This document shows, piece by piece, positions 1-6,995 of a DNA stretch of 27,857 nt (positions are counted from its first letter, which is position 1; each line of letters begins with the position of its first letter). The notes below the pieces were generated by a model. The model was not told where the DNA came from. It saw only the letters and a list, made by a program, of their open reading frames with translations, and did not search any database. Origin of the DNA: Syntrophomonadaceae bacterium (GTDB taxonomy: Bacteria > Bacillota_D > Dethiobacteria > DTU022); contig PUNU01000080.1 of NCBI GenBank assembly GCA_003551865.1, positions 1 to 27,857 of the forward strand, in the 5' to 3' direction. Made by a program: the position numbers and the translations under genes.

Positions 1-46
1 AAAGAGACCGGCTACTTTAGCCAGTCCCTGAAAACCCTTCTATTAC

Positions 47-121
47 TGGAGCCGACGAAGGGACTCGAACCCCCAACCTGCTGATTACAAATCAGCTGCT
101 CTGCCTTTGAGCTACGTCGGC
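47..121 (-). tRNA. tRNA-Thr (UGU)
   Basis: Read on the - strand, a full cloverleaf is visible. The acceptor stem GCCGACG pairs with CGTCGGC, the D-arm contains TAGCTCA, the anticodon stem GCTGA/TCAGC holds loop TTTGTAA with anticodon TGT, and the T-arm has GGTTCGAGTCC. Discriminator U is followed by an encoded CCA at 47-49. The anticodon reads ACA and other ACN threonine codons. It has its own promoter at 152-180. Confidence 0.95.
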
Positions 122-151
122 AAACAAAAAGTTCTCTTTTTGAGCAAGATC

Positions 152-180
152 AGTATAGCTTATTTTGACCGGGCCGTCAA
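152..180 (-). promoter_or_regulatory. Promoter of tRNA-Thr
   Basis: On the - strand, -35 TTGACG (180-175) and -10 TATACT (157-152) are separated by exactly 17 bases, giving a start near 145, about 24 bases before the mature tRNA. This is a good housekeeping sigma-A type promoter. Position and orientation fit transcription of the tRNA only. Confidence 0.75.
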
Positions 181-293
181 TATGAATGCTCGCCGAGCAG
201 AAGGAATTTCCGGTCGGTTAACGAAGATTTAAATCAAGGTCTTTCCGATACAACCCTGTTCCAGTGTATTTTTAAAACGAAGGAGGAGGTCCC

Positions 294-1088
294 GTGAGCG
301 CACCCAACCTGGCCATTATTGGCGGTTCCGGCATTTATGATCAGTCAATCCTGACAGATGAGCGCGAGATTACAGTAGACACGAAGTATGGCGCTGTTTT
401 AATGAATGAAGGATGCTATAAAGGGCGGAAAGTCTTTTTCATGGCCCGCCACGGGGGAGGGCACTCGGTGCCTCCACATAAAGTCAACTACAGGGCCAAT
501 ATTGCTGCTTTAAAAAAACAGGATGTCGGCGCAGTAATTGCCACCGCCGCCGTCGGGTCAATAAATCAAAATATGCCCCCGGGCTCCCGGGTGGTCATCG
601 ATCAATTTATTGATTTTACCAGCCAGCGGGCCCTGACTTTTTACGATGGGGAAAACGGCCCGGTGGCCCATGTCGATTTTACCGAGCCGTACTGCCCGGA
701 AATCAGGACGGACATATTAAAAGCGGGCAGGGATCTAAAGCAAGAGCTGATTGACGGCGGGTGCTATGTGTGCACTGATGGACCTCGTTTTGAAACTCCC
801 GCCGAGATAAAAATGTTCAAGCAGTGGGGTGGCGACCTGGTCGGCATGACCAATGTGCCGGAAGTTGTCCTGGCCCGGGAAGCCGGCCTTTGTTACGCTA
901 CCATAGCCCTTTCGACAAATTTTGCAGCCGGAATTTCGGAAACGGTTTTGACCCATGATGAAGTCATGGAACAAATGGACAAGTTCAAGCTGGAGCTTGA
1001 GCAGCTGTTTGCCGCTGCCCTTGAAAACATCGGACTGGAGCGTTCCTGCCAGTGCAAATCCGGCGGGGAAAGTTGGCCCGGGGAGTAA
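294..1088 (+). CDS. mtnP: 5'-methylthioadenosine/methylthioinosine phosphorylase
   Basis: A 264-residue enzyme of the PNP/MTAP family that splits a 5'-methylthio-nucleoside with phosphate to give the base and 5-methylthioribose-1-phosphate in the cytoplasm. Visible motifs are the phosphate loop IGGSG (residues 9-13), HGGGHSVPPHKVNYRANI (53-70), the TDGPRFETPAE segment (161-171) and MTNVPEVVLAREAG. The base-recognition site reads T-N209-F-A211, where classical MTA phosphorylases have T-D-x-D. Asn is the residue that 6-oxopurine-specific PNPs use, so methylthioinosine may be the preferred substrate (inference). The GTG start is chosen because AGGAGGAGGT lies 4 bases upstream. The next gene, mtnA, starts 4 bases after the stop and uses the product, so the two form one operon. 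Confidence 0.9.
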   Translation: MSAPNLAIIGGSGIYDQSILTDEREITVDTKYGAVLMNEGCYKGRKVFFMARHGGGHSVPPHKVNYRANIAALKKQDVGAVIATAAVGSINQNMPPGSRVVIDQFIDFTSQRALTFYDGENGPVAHVDFTEPYCPEIRTDILKAGRDLKQELIDGGCYVCTDGPRFETPAEIKMFKQWGGDLVGMTNVPEVVLAREAGLCYATIALSTNFAAGISETVLTHDEVMEQMDKFKLELEQLFAAALENIGLERSCQCKSGGESWPGE

Positions 1089-1092
1089 CGGT

Positions 1093-2160
1093 ATGAAAAT
1101 GAACGATAAAGAGACTGTTCCCACCTTGTTCTGGAAAAACAACCGGCTCGATCTCCTTGACCAGCGCCTGCTTCCGCAGACGATCCGCTACCGCACCTGC
1201 AGGTCATGTGACGAGGTAGTGGAGTCAATCAGCAGTATGTGCGTGCGAGGGGCACCGGCAATTGGGGTCAGCGCCGCTTTCGGTATGGTTCTGGCCGCTA
1301 TTGAAGCTTTAGACAGGGGTTATAATTCAGCACAGACGCGTTCACATATCGATGAAGCGGCCGCAAAACTGCGCTCCTCAAGGCCTACGGCTGTGAACCT
1401 GGCCTGGGCCCTTGAAAGGATCAATAAGTGGCTTAGAACAAACCAGGATGCTTCTCCTGAGCAAATAGTGAAGGGTCTTGAGCAGGAAGCCATGCTAATT
1501 TTTGAAGAAGATGTGGAAAACAACCGCAGGCTGGGTTCCAACGGGGCGGAACTGGTTCCGCAAAAAGCCTCCATACTAACTCACTGCAACGCCGGAGCGC
1601 TAGCAACAGGAGGTTTTGGCACCGCTCTCGGGGTAATCCGCGCCGCGGTAATGCAGGGGAAAGCAGTCCATGTATTTGTCGATGAAACCAGGCCCCTTTT
1701 GCAGGGTTCGCGCCTCACCGCCTTTGAGCTCCACCAGGACGGCATTCCGGCAACCCTCATTACAGACAACTGCGCCGGCAGCCTGATGGCCGGGGGTAAA
1801 ATAGACCTGGTCATAGTAGGGGCCGATCGCATTGCCGCCAACGGAGACGCAGCCAATAAAATTGGCACTTACTCACTGGCCGTGCTGGCAAAATATCATC
1901 AGGTGCCTTTTTATGTGGCGGCGCCGCTTTCAACAATTGATTTTTCCATTGCTTCCGGCAGTGAAATAGTGATCGAAGAACGATGCCGAAGCGAGATTAC
2001 ACACATTGACAACCGCCTTATTGCCCCTGAAGATGTCGCCGCTTTCAACCCCGCTTTCGATGTTACCCCGGCAGGGCTGATCGATGCAATTATTACTGAA
2101 AAAGGAATAGTATTCAACCCGAATCGTCTCAGGCTTGCCAAACTCATGCAAAAGCAGTAA
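1093..2160 (+). CDS. mtnA: S-methyl-5-thioribose-1-phosphate isomerase
   Basis: Isomerises methylthioribose-1-phosphate to methylthioribulose-1-phosphate, the second step after MtnP in methionine salvage. The 355-residue product has the usual family length and carries the eIF2B-like fold signatures MCVRGAPAIGV, LTHCNAGALATGG with catalytic Cys165, and VGADRIAANGDAANKIGT with catalytic Asp245. These correspond to Cys160 and Asp240 of the Bacillus enzyme, offset by five. The open frame extends upstream into mtnP, but homology begins only at ATG 1093 (or 1099), just after the mtnP stop with GGGGAG in front. No later salvage genes (mtnB, mtnC, mtnD, mtnW/X) are in the window, so the fate of methylthioribulose-1-phosphate cannot be read here. 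Confidence 0.94.
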   Translation: MKMNDKETVPTLFWKNNRLDLLDQRLLPQTIRYRTCRSCDEVVESISSMCVRGAPAIGVSAAFGMVLAAIEALDRGYNSAQTRSHIDEAAAKLRSSRPTAVNLAWALERINKWLRTNQDASPEQIVKGLEQEAMLIFEEDVENNRRLGSNGAELVPQKASILTHCNAGALATGGFGTALGVIRAAVMQGKAVHVFVDETRPLLQGSRLTAFELHQDGIPATLITDNCAGSLMAGGKIDLVIVGADRIAANGDAANKIGTYSLAVLAKYHQVPFYVAAPLSTIDFSIASGSEIVIEERCRSEITHIDNRLIAPEDVAAFNPAFDVTPAGLIDAIITEKGIVFNPNRLRLAKLMQKQ

Positions 2161-2167
2161 TCTGGTT

Positions 2168-2405
2168 ATACGGCCATTTCCGGCCCAACTGGGTGGGTTT
2201 AAAAAATGCTGGCGGCCCGGTGCGCTCCATATAAAGCGCGCCATAGACCGGCCCGCTCCCGGTCAGGGTGAGGGGGCCGGGGACTCGCCGGTAAGTAAAA
2301 ACTCACCGGTTAAAAGCATACAGAGGCGCGCGATCTGTGAGCGCCGGCTTGCTATAACTGCAATTAAAAACAGAATAAACTTAATTGACAGGACACTAGA
2401 TAATC
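2168..2405 (+). repeat. Structured intergenic repeat, family C, copy 1
   Basis: This begins a few bases after the mtnA stop and resembles 26412-26725 and, in shortened form, 13482-13615. Shared landmarks in order: a TTTCCGGCC block, a GC-rich hairpin built on GGCGGCCCGG and AAGCGCGCC, a block like GCGATCYGTGAGCGCCGG, and a 3' end like AACTTAATTGAYAGGRCAC. No plausible gene was found. The boundaries are approximate and come from comparing the three copies by eye. Confidence 0.6.
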
Positions 2406-2439
2406 GCTTGATAAACACCGAAAGCATATTAAAGTAAAA

Positions 2440-2580
2440 GTAACTGCTCGGGCCTAACCCGCTTTGCCATAGGGGACGGTTCCATCGTTTTCCCTTCGGC
2501 CTTCGCTACGCTCAGGAACGCTCGAACCGTCCCCATGGCACAGCTTTTCACTCAACAAGGACAATAGGCTGAGTAGTTAC
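2440..2580 (+). mobile_element. MITE-like element, arms B, centre X (copy B1)
   Basis: A 141-bp non-coding element. It begins GTAACTGCTCGGGCCTA and ends TAGGCTGAGTAGTTAC, which are imperfect terminal inverted repeats. It is bracketed by a perfect 8-bp direct repeat, AAGTAAAA, at 2432-2439 and 2581-2588, as expected of a target-site duplication. Inside is the palindromic core 2466-2539 (74 bp) with the X centre. A relative with the same arms but another centre lies at 25010-25164. The gap 2161-2661 holds this element and repeat C1 and no gene. Confidence 0.75.
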
Positions 2581-2661
2581 AAGTAAAATAAAAAACCTAC
2601 CTGCCACAGCAGCTAAACACTGCGGCGGCTTACGGAAAGGAGAGGCAGCAAAATAAACCAT

Positions 2662-3468
2662 ATGAAAGCACCGCATATCCTGATTACCAATGACGACGGC
2701 ATCCACGCAGAAGGCATTCAACGTTTAAGCAAAGCCCTTTATGACAGTGAGCAAAAATACAGGCTGTCCATTATTGCTCCCGACCGCGAGCGCAGTGCGA
2801 TCGGGCATGCCATAACCATGCACAAACCACTGCGTGTTGAACGGATCGATTTTGCCTACAGCCCGGATCTTTTTGGATGGGCGGTCAACGGAACCCCATC
2901 GGACTGTGTCAAGCTGGCTGTTGAGGCCATACTGGACGAAAAGCCGGATTTGGTTATCTCGGGCATCAACCGGGGCAGTAACCTGGGCACCGACGTTTTA
3001 TACTCGGGCACGGTTTCAGCCGCCGTGGAAGGCCTGATCATGAACATTCCTTCCATTGCCGTATCCCTGACCGGCAGGGGGGAGAGCAGCAGTTTTATTT
3101 TCACCGCCGGTTTGATCTGCCGCCTGATTCCCCGCCTGCTGGAAAGCCAATTTCCGGCCTCAACTTTGATAAATATCAATGTGCCGGTCGACGTGCAGAA
3201 CATCAAAGGGATAAAGGCTGCCCGCCTGGGCACCAGGCGATACTGCAACACATTTGATAAACGGGTAGACCCCCGGGGAATGATTTATTACTGGATGGCC
3301 GGTGAACTGATCGAAGACGACGAAGACGAACCGGACAGCGACACCAGGGCCATCCGTGAAGGCTACATTTCCGTCACACCAATTAAATTTCAGCTAACCG
3401 ATGAAGAAATAGTTCCTTCGTTAAAAAATTTGCTTGAAGAGTTTTCACTTGAAATAAACAGCTCGTAA
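2662..3468 (+). CDS. surE: 5'/3'-nucleotidase SurE
   Basis: A divalent-metal-dependent phosphatase that removes phosphate from nucleoside 5'- or 3'-monophosphates in the cytoplasm. Its 268 residues match the family. The N-terminal ITNDDGI supplies metal ligands Asp11 and Asp12. APDRERSAIGHAIT carries Ser45, and SGINRGSNLGTDVLYSGTVSAA near residue 100 is the family's second signature. The start at ATG 2662 has AAAGGAG about 18 bases upstream, a rather long gap, but no closer in-frame start gives the full NDDG motif. An acidic stretch (EDDEDEPDSD) near residue 220 is unusual but lies in the variable C-terminal part. rtcB follows directly. Confidence 0.93.
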   Translation: MKAPHILITNDDGIHAEGIQRLSKALYDSEQKYRLSIIAPDRERSAIGHAITMHKPLRVERIDFAYSPDLFGWAVNGTPSDCVKLAVEAILDEKPDLVISGINRGSNLGTDVLYSGTVSAAVEGLIMNIPSIAVSLTGRGESSSFIFTAGLICRLIPRLLESQFPASTLININVPVDVQNIKGIKAARLGTRRYCNTFDKRVDPRGMIYYWMAGELIEDDEDEPDSDTRAIREGYISVTPIKFQLTDEEIVPSLKNLLEEFSLEINSS

Positions 3469-3498
3469 TTGCCTGTAGAAAGGAGCATGCAGCGGACA

Positions 3499-4929
3499 AT
3501 GCTTCAACTTGAACCCGCCGGAAAAAACTGTTATCGCATTCCCCGCCGGGGCAAAATGAATGCCGAGGTAATGGTCTATTTAAACCGGCAGCTCTACAGC
3601 TCTTTTTCCGAAGATCAGTCGATTCAGCAGCTAATTGACGCCGCCTCGCTGGAAGGGGTGATCAGTCCGGTGGTCGGCATGCCGGATATCCATTCCGGTT
3701 TCGGTTTGCCCATCGGCGGTGTGATGGCCATGGACACCGAAAAAGGGCTGATTTCCGCGGGAGCGGTGGGCATGGACATCAACTGCGGCGTGCGGCTTTT
3801 ACGCACGAATTTTAAAGCGGGGGAACTTGATAAGAATATTTTAAATAGGCTGATCAAGGCCATCGGGGAAAAAGTGCCCAGCGGGGTTGGCAAAAAAAGC
3901 AAACATGCCGCTGTAATCCGCCGGCAGCTTGATCAATTCCTGGAACGGGGCGTTCCGTTTATGATCGAAACGGGGCTGGGCCGTCCAGAAGATCTTGACT
4001 GCATTGAAGACGGCGGTTTAATGGCCGGGGCTGATTCCGGTAAAGTCAGCAGTGAAGCCATCGATCGCGGTCAGCAGCTTTCAACTATCGGCGGTGGGAA
4101 TCATTTCATAGAACTCGGCTATGTTGATACTGTTTTTGACCCCCGGGCCGCAGGAATTTACGGTCTTGAAGAAGGTTTCCTGACCGTGCTGATCCATACG
4201 GGAAGCCGCGGTTTCGGCCACCAGATCTGCACAGATTACATGGCTGCAATGAAAAAAGCAGCGTCAAAATATAAGCTTGATATTCCAACCTCCGGGCTGG
4301 CTTCGGTGCCGATTAACTCGAAAGAAGGCAGCAGTTACCTCTCTGCTATGGCCTGTGCCGTCAATTTTGCTTTCTGCAACCGCCAGTGGATTACCGATGA
4401 CATTCGCAAAGCTTTTGCGTCCGTCCTTGGAAAAAGCGACCTTGAATATGACCTGGGCCTGGTTTATGATGTTGCTCACAACACCGCCCGCTTTGAAGAA
4501 ATAGGCGGTAGAAGTATGCTGATACATCGCAAGGGAGCAACCAGAGCCCTCCCGCCCGGGCATGCAGAAAATCCCGAATATTACCGCAATACAGGACATC
4601 CGATTTTAATCCCGGGCAGTATGGGCAGTGCTTCCTACGTGGTGCGGGCCATGCCTGGCGTGGAAAAGGTATTCAACTCGATTAATCACGGCGCAGGCAG
4701 GGTGCTCTCCCGCAAAGCGGCCAAACGGGAAATATCGGTCAGGCAGTTGAAAGAAATAATGGCCGATGTCATGCTATCCGGCCGCAGTTACAAAGCTTAT
4801 CTCGACGAGGCCCCCCAGGCCTATAAAGATATCGAAATGGTAGTTGATACCTTTGTCGAAATCGGTTTAAGCCGCAAGGTAGCCAGGCTTCTGCCCCTGG
4901 CCGTAATCAAAGGTGAGGGTAAAGATTAG
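3499..4929 (+). CDS. rtcB: RNA-splicing ligase RtcB
   Basis: GTP- and Mn2+-dependent ligase joining RNA 2',3'-cyclic phosphate or 3'-phosphate ends to 5'-OH ends. Visible family motifs are GMDINCGVR with metal ligand Cys96, GGGNHFIEL, HTGSRGFGHQ, YDVAHNTAR, and HRKGATRALPPGH with His343, the residue guanylylated in the family. The frame is open back to a TTG at 3469 directly after the surE stop, with another ATG at 3487. AAAGGAG (3478-3484) leaves only about 2 bases before ATG 3487 but about 14 before ATG 3499, so 3499 (476 residues) is preferred and 3487 is possible. No archease partner is present. The product may repair cleaved tRNA or rRNA; its substrate is unknown here. Confidence 0.92.
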   Translation: MLQLEPAGKNCYRIPRRGKMNAEVMVYLNRQLYSSFSEDQSIQQLIDAASLEGVISPVVGMPDIHSGFGLPIGGVMAMDTEKGLISAGAVGMDINCGVRLLRTNFKAGELDKNILNRLIKAIGEKVPSGVGKKSKHAAVIRRQLDQFLERGVPFMIETGLGRPEDLDCIEDGGLMAGADSGKVSSEAIDRGQQLSTIGGGNHFIELGYVDTVFDPRAAGIYGLEEGFLTVLIHTGSRGFGHQICTDYMAAMKKAASKYKLDIPTSGLASVPINSKEGSSYLSAMACAVNFAFCNRQWITDDIRKAFASVLGKSDLEYDLGLVYDVAHNTARFEEIGGRSMLIHRKGATRALPPGHAENPEYYRNTGHPILIPGSMGSASYVVRAMPGVEKVFNSINHGAGRVLSRKAAKREISVRQLKEIMADVMLSGRSYKAYLDEAPQAYKDIEMVVDTFVEIGLSRKVARLLPLAVIKGEGKD

Positions 4930-4952
4930 GAGTAACGTGAATCTTTATTTGA

Positions 4953-4981
4953 TTGACACCGGCAATAAAATATACTAAAAT
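4953..4981 (+). promoter_or_regulatory. Promoter of tRNA-Trp
   Basis: A consensus -35 TTGACA (4953-4958), a 17-base spacer and -10 TAAAAT (4976-4981) place the transcript start at about 4988, a few bases before the mature tRNA at 4992. This is the cleanest promoter in the window together with that at 6521. Confidence 0.85.
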
Positions 4982-4991
4982 AAGCTTGCAA

Positions 4992-5067
4992 AGGGGAGTA
5001 GCTCAACTGGCAGAGCAGCGGTCTCCAAAACCGCAGGCTGCGGGTTCAAGTCCTGTCTCCCCTGCCA
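4992..5067 (+). tRNA. tRNA-Trp (CCA)
   Basis: The acceptor stem AGGGGAG pairs with CTCCCCT, the D-arm holds TAGCTCAACTGGCAGAGCA, the anticodon stem GCGGT/ACCGC carries loop CTCCAAA with anticodon CCA, and the T-arm is GCGGGTTCAAGTCCTGT. Discriminator G and an encoded CCA end the gene. It is a single-gene transcription unit with its own promoter (4953-4981) and terminator (5078-5112). Confidence 0.96.
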
Positions 5068-5077
5068 ATAAATTAAC

Positions 5078-5112
5078 GAGATGTCGCCTCCGGTTTCGGC
5101 ATCTCTTTTTTA
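5078..5112 (+). terminator. Intrinsic terminator after tRNA-Trp
   Basis: GAGATG (5078-5083) pairs with CATCTC, with additional CG/CG pairing below the loop, followed by a run of seven T. It lies 10 bases after the tRNA and before rocD. Confidence 0.8.
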
Positions 5113-5153
5113 GTACAGGCAAAAACATTCTGACCGGGTAAGGAGAATATGTT

Positions 5154-6344
5154 ATGACGTCGACAAAAGAGTCCATCAAGCTGGCGGAACAGTACAGTGC
5201 AAGGAATTACCTGCCGCTCCCCGTGGTTCTCTCAGAAGGCAGCGGGGTTTGGGTGAAAGATCCGGAAGGTAACCGCTATATGGATATGCTCAGCGCTTAT
5301 TCAGCTATGACCTTCGGACACTGCCATCCCAAAATTATTAATACCTTAAAGGAGCAGGCGGAAAAAATTACCCTGACTTCACGGGCATTCCATAACGACC
5401 AAATGGGCTTATTCTGCCGCAAGCTTGCCGGGCTGACCGGCAAAGAAAAAGTTCTGCCGATGAATACAGGGGCGGAAGCTGTGGAAACGGCAATTAAAGC
5501 GGCCAGGCGGTGGGGCTACCGCGTAAAAAATGTAGCGGAAGACAAAGCTGAGATTATTACCTGTAAAGGAAACTTTCACGGCCGGACCATTACCATAGTT
5601 TCCCTGGGCTCAGACCATGATTACCGGGCCGATTTTGGTCCTTTTACCCCCGGCTTTAAAATCATCGAATACGGCAGTACCGAGGCGTTGAAGAATGCTG
5701 TTACAGAAAATACGGTCGCCTTCCTGGTCGAACCGCTCCAGGGTGAGGGCGGAATTGCCATACCACCGGAGGGATATCTTAAGGAAGCTTACGAAATCTG
5801 CCGAGAAAACCGGGTTCTGTTCATGGCCGACGAAATTCAAACCGGCTTAGGTCGGACCGGAAAGCTGTTTGCCTGCGACTGGGAAAACTTCAAACCAGAT
5901 GTCTATATTCTCGGCAAAGCCCTGGGCGGCGGTGTTCTGCCCATCTCCGCGACAGCTGCAGACGACGATATCATGGGAGTTTTTGAGCCCGGTTCACACG
6001 GTTCAACCTTTGGAGGCAATCCCCTGGCCTGTGCGGTTTCAATTACGGCAATCGATATCCTTCAGGAAGAAAAACTGGTCGAAAAGTCCGCAGAGAACGG
6101 CCGTTACTTCCTGGAGAAACTAAAAGAAATCAACCACCCAGCCATCAAAGAAATCAGGGGTAAAGGTCTTTTAGCGGGCATCGAATTAAACGAAAAAGCC
6201 CGTCCTTACTGTGAAAAGCTGATGGAGCTGGGAATCCTGGCCAAGGAAACTCATGAAACAGTAATCAGGTTTGCACCGCCGCTGGTGATCACCAGAGAAG
6301 AGCTCGACTGGGCCGTGGAACGAATACATAAATTATTTTCTTGA
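5154..6344 (+). CDS. rocD: Ornithine aminotransferase
   Basis: Pyridoxal-phosphate enzyme that transfers the delta-amino group of ornithine to 2-oxoglutarate, giving glutamate-5-semialdehyde, which cyclises to P5C. The 396-residue product has the class III aminotransferase pattern: [53 protein letters not shown] with the cofactor Asp, and ILGKALGGG with Schiff-base Lys255. FHGRT and the short N-terminus fit ornithine aminotransferase better than acetylornithine aminotransferase ArgD, though the two are close relatives. AAGGAG lies 8 bases before the ATG. Downstream, rocA (P5C to glutamate) and proC (P5C to proline) share its product. A repeat element starts 9 bases after the stop. Confidence 0.88.
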   Translation: MTSTKESIKLAEQYSARNYLPLPVVLSEGSGVWVKDPEGNRYMDMLSAYSAMTFGHCHPKIINTLKEQAEKITLTSRAFHNDQMGLFCRKLAGLTGKEKVLPMNTGAEAVETAIKAARRWGYRVKNVAEDKAEIITCKGNFHGRTITIVSLGSDHDYRADFGPFTPGFKIIEYGSTEALKNAVTENTVAFLVEPLQGEGGIAIPPEGYLKEAYEICRENRVLFMADEIQTGLGRTGKLFACDWENFKPDVYILGKALGGGVLPISATAADDDIMGVFEPGSHGSTFGGNPLACAVSITAIDILQEEKLVEKSAENGRYFLEKLKEINHPAIKEIRGKGLLAGIELNEKARPYCEKLMELGILAKETHETVIRFAPPLVITREELDWAVERIHKLFS

Positions 6345-6353
6345 TTAATTATC

Positions 6354-6495
6354 ACTACAGCGCAACTTAAGCCTACATCATTGCCCGCTATGCCATAGGG
6401 GACGGTTCCATCGTTTCCCCTTCGGCCTTCGCTGCGCTCAGGAACGCTCGAACCGTCCCCATGGCACCGCTAATTCCCGGATATTGCGCTGTAGT
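6354..6495 (+). mobile_element. MITE-like element, arms A, centre X (copy A1)
   Basis: A 142-bp non-coding element. The left end ACTACAGCGCAA (6354-6365) is the exact inverse of the right end TTGCGCTGTAGT (6484-6495). One base outside each end lies TTAT (6349-6352 and 6497-6500), a possible 4-bp target duplication. The palindromic core with centre X spans 6392-6465. It sits between the rocD stop and the promoter of the RNA gene. A second copy of identical length lies at 8590-8731. Confidence 0.8.
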
Positions 6496-6520
6496 ATTAT
6501 TACAAATATTAAAAATGATA

Positions 6521-6549
6521 TTGACAAATATAATCTGCTGATCAATAAT
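6521..6549 (+). promoter_or_regulatory. Promoter of the structured RNA
   Basis: Perfect -35 TTGACA (6521-6526), 17-base spacer, -10 AATAAT (6544-6549). The predicted start at about 6556 is exactly the first base of the helix that closes the RNA described in the next entry. Confidence 0.8.
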
Positions 6550-6555
6550 TGATCT

Positions 6556-6843
6556 GCCAGGTTCCGAGAGACTGGATAGCCAGCCGGGTCCGGCCAGGAT
6601 AAAAACCGAAGTGGAGGAAGGGCTTACTGGAATCCGTGTTAGGATAAACCTGAGCCGGATCGCTGAAAGAACCGGTGAGGAAAAGGCCCTCAGGCCTGTA
6701 ATTACCGGAGATCGCAGCACAGGGAGGCAGTAGAAGCCCTCAGGTTGAGTGAATGCCATCCGAAGGAGGTGGCGGAAACTCAGCTGAAGACAGGGTTTCG
6801 AAGAACCCCCGTCGGTGAGTTTGAAGGCCTGTTGGAACCTGGC
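6556..6843 (+). ncRNA. Structured non-coding RNA or leader, family not recognised
   Basis: No convincing reading frame exists between rocD and rocA, but the stretch has the marks of an RNA gene. GCCAGGTTCC (6556-6565) is perfectly complementary to GGAACCTGGC (6834-6843), closing a ~288-nt molecule. Internal helices include AACCTGAG/CTCAGGTT (6647-6654 with 6739-6746), CCTGT/ACAGG (6695-6699 with 6719-6723), TGAGT/ACTCA (6746-6750 with 6778-6782) enclosing a further GCCA/TGGC hairpin, and GGGTT/AACCC (6793-6797 with 6804-6808). A strong promoter lies directly in front and a terminator behind. It lacks the conserved sequences of RNase P RNA, tmRNA, SRP RNA, T-box, lysine, cobalamin, SAM or guanidine-I riboswitches as I know them. 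It could be a free sRNA or a cis-acting leader of rocA, whose start codon is 152 bases downstream. Confidence 0.6.
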
Positions 6844-6867
6844 TTATATTTAGTCGCGGGATTGTAA

Positions 6868-6904
6868 AAATATGCTGCAGCAGGCTGCGGCATATTTGTT
6901 TTAT
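6868..6904 (+). terminator. Intrinsic terminator after the structured RNA
   Basis: AAATATGC (6868-6875) pairs with GCATATTT (6890-6897), with an inner GCAGC/GCTGC helix, followed by GTTTTAT. The T-run is interrupted by one G. It ends the RNA gene, or acts as an attenuator before rocA. Confidence 0.7.
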
Positions 6905-6995
6905 CTCACTCTTTTTTGTAACCCGGCAGGGCTCTTTTTTAGAAGGAAATAAATGTTCAATGCTGAAGTATTAGTTAAGGAAGGGAGGTTTTAGC

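Noticed and set aside
6388..6759. Short reading frames through the repeat elements that share a peptide like GAMGTVRAFLSAAKAEGKTMEP in several places
   Set aside because: The recurring peptide is only the translation of the repeated core with centre X; frames begin and end at unrelated sites, lack ribosome binding sites and differ between copies.
6556..6843. Assignment of the structured RNA to RNase P RNA, SRP RNA, tmRNA, a T-box leader, or the guanidine-I riboswitch
   Set aside because: Hallmark sequences (GAGGAAAGTCC, the GGAAG SRP tetraloop helix, the tRNA-like ends, TGGNACCGCG, the conserved guanidine core order) are missing. Isolated similarities such as GGATAAAAACC were not in the right context.
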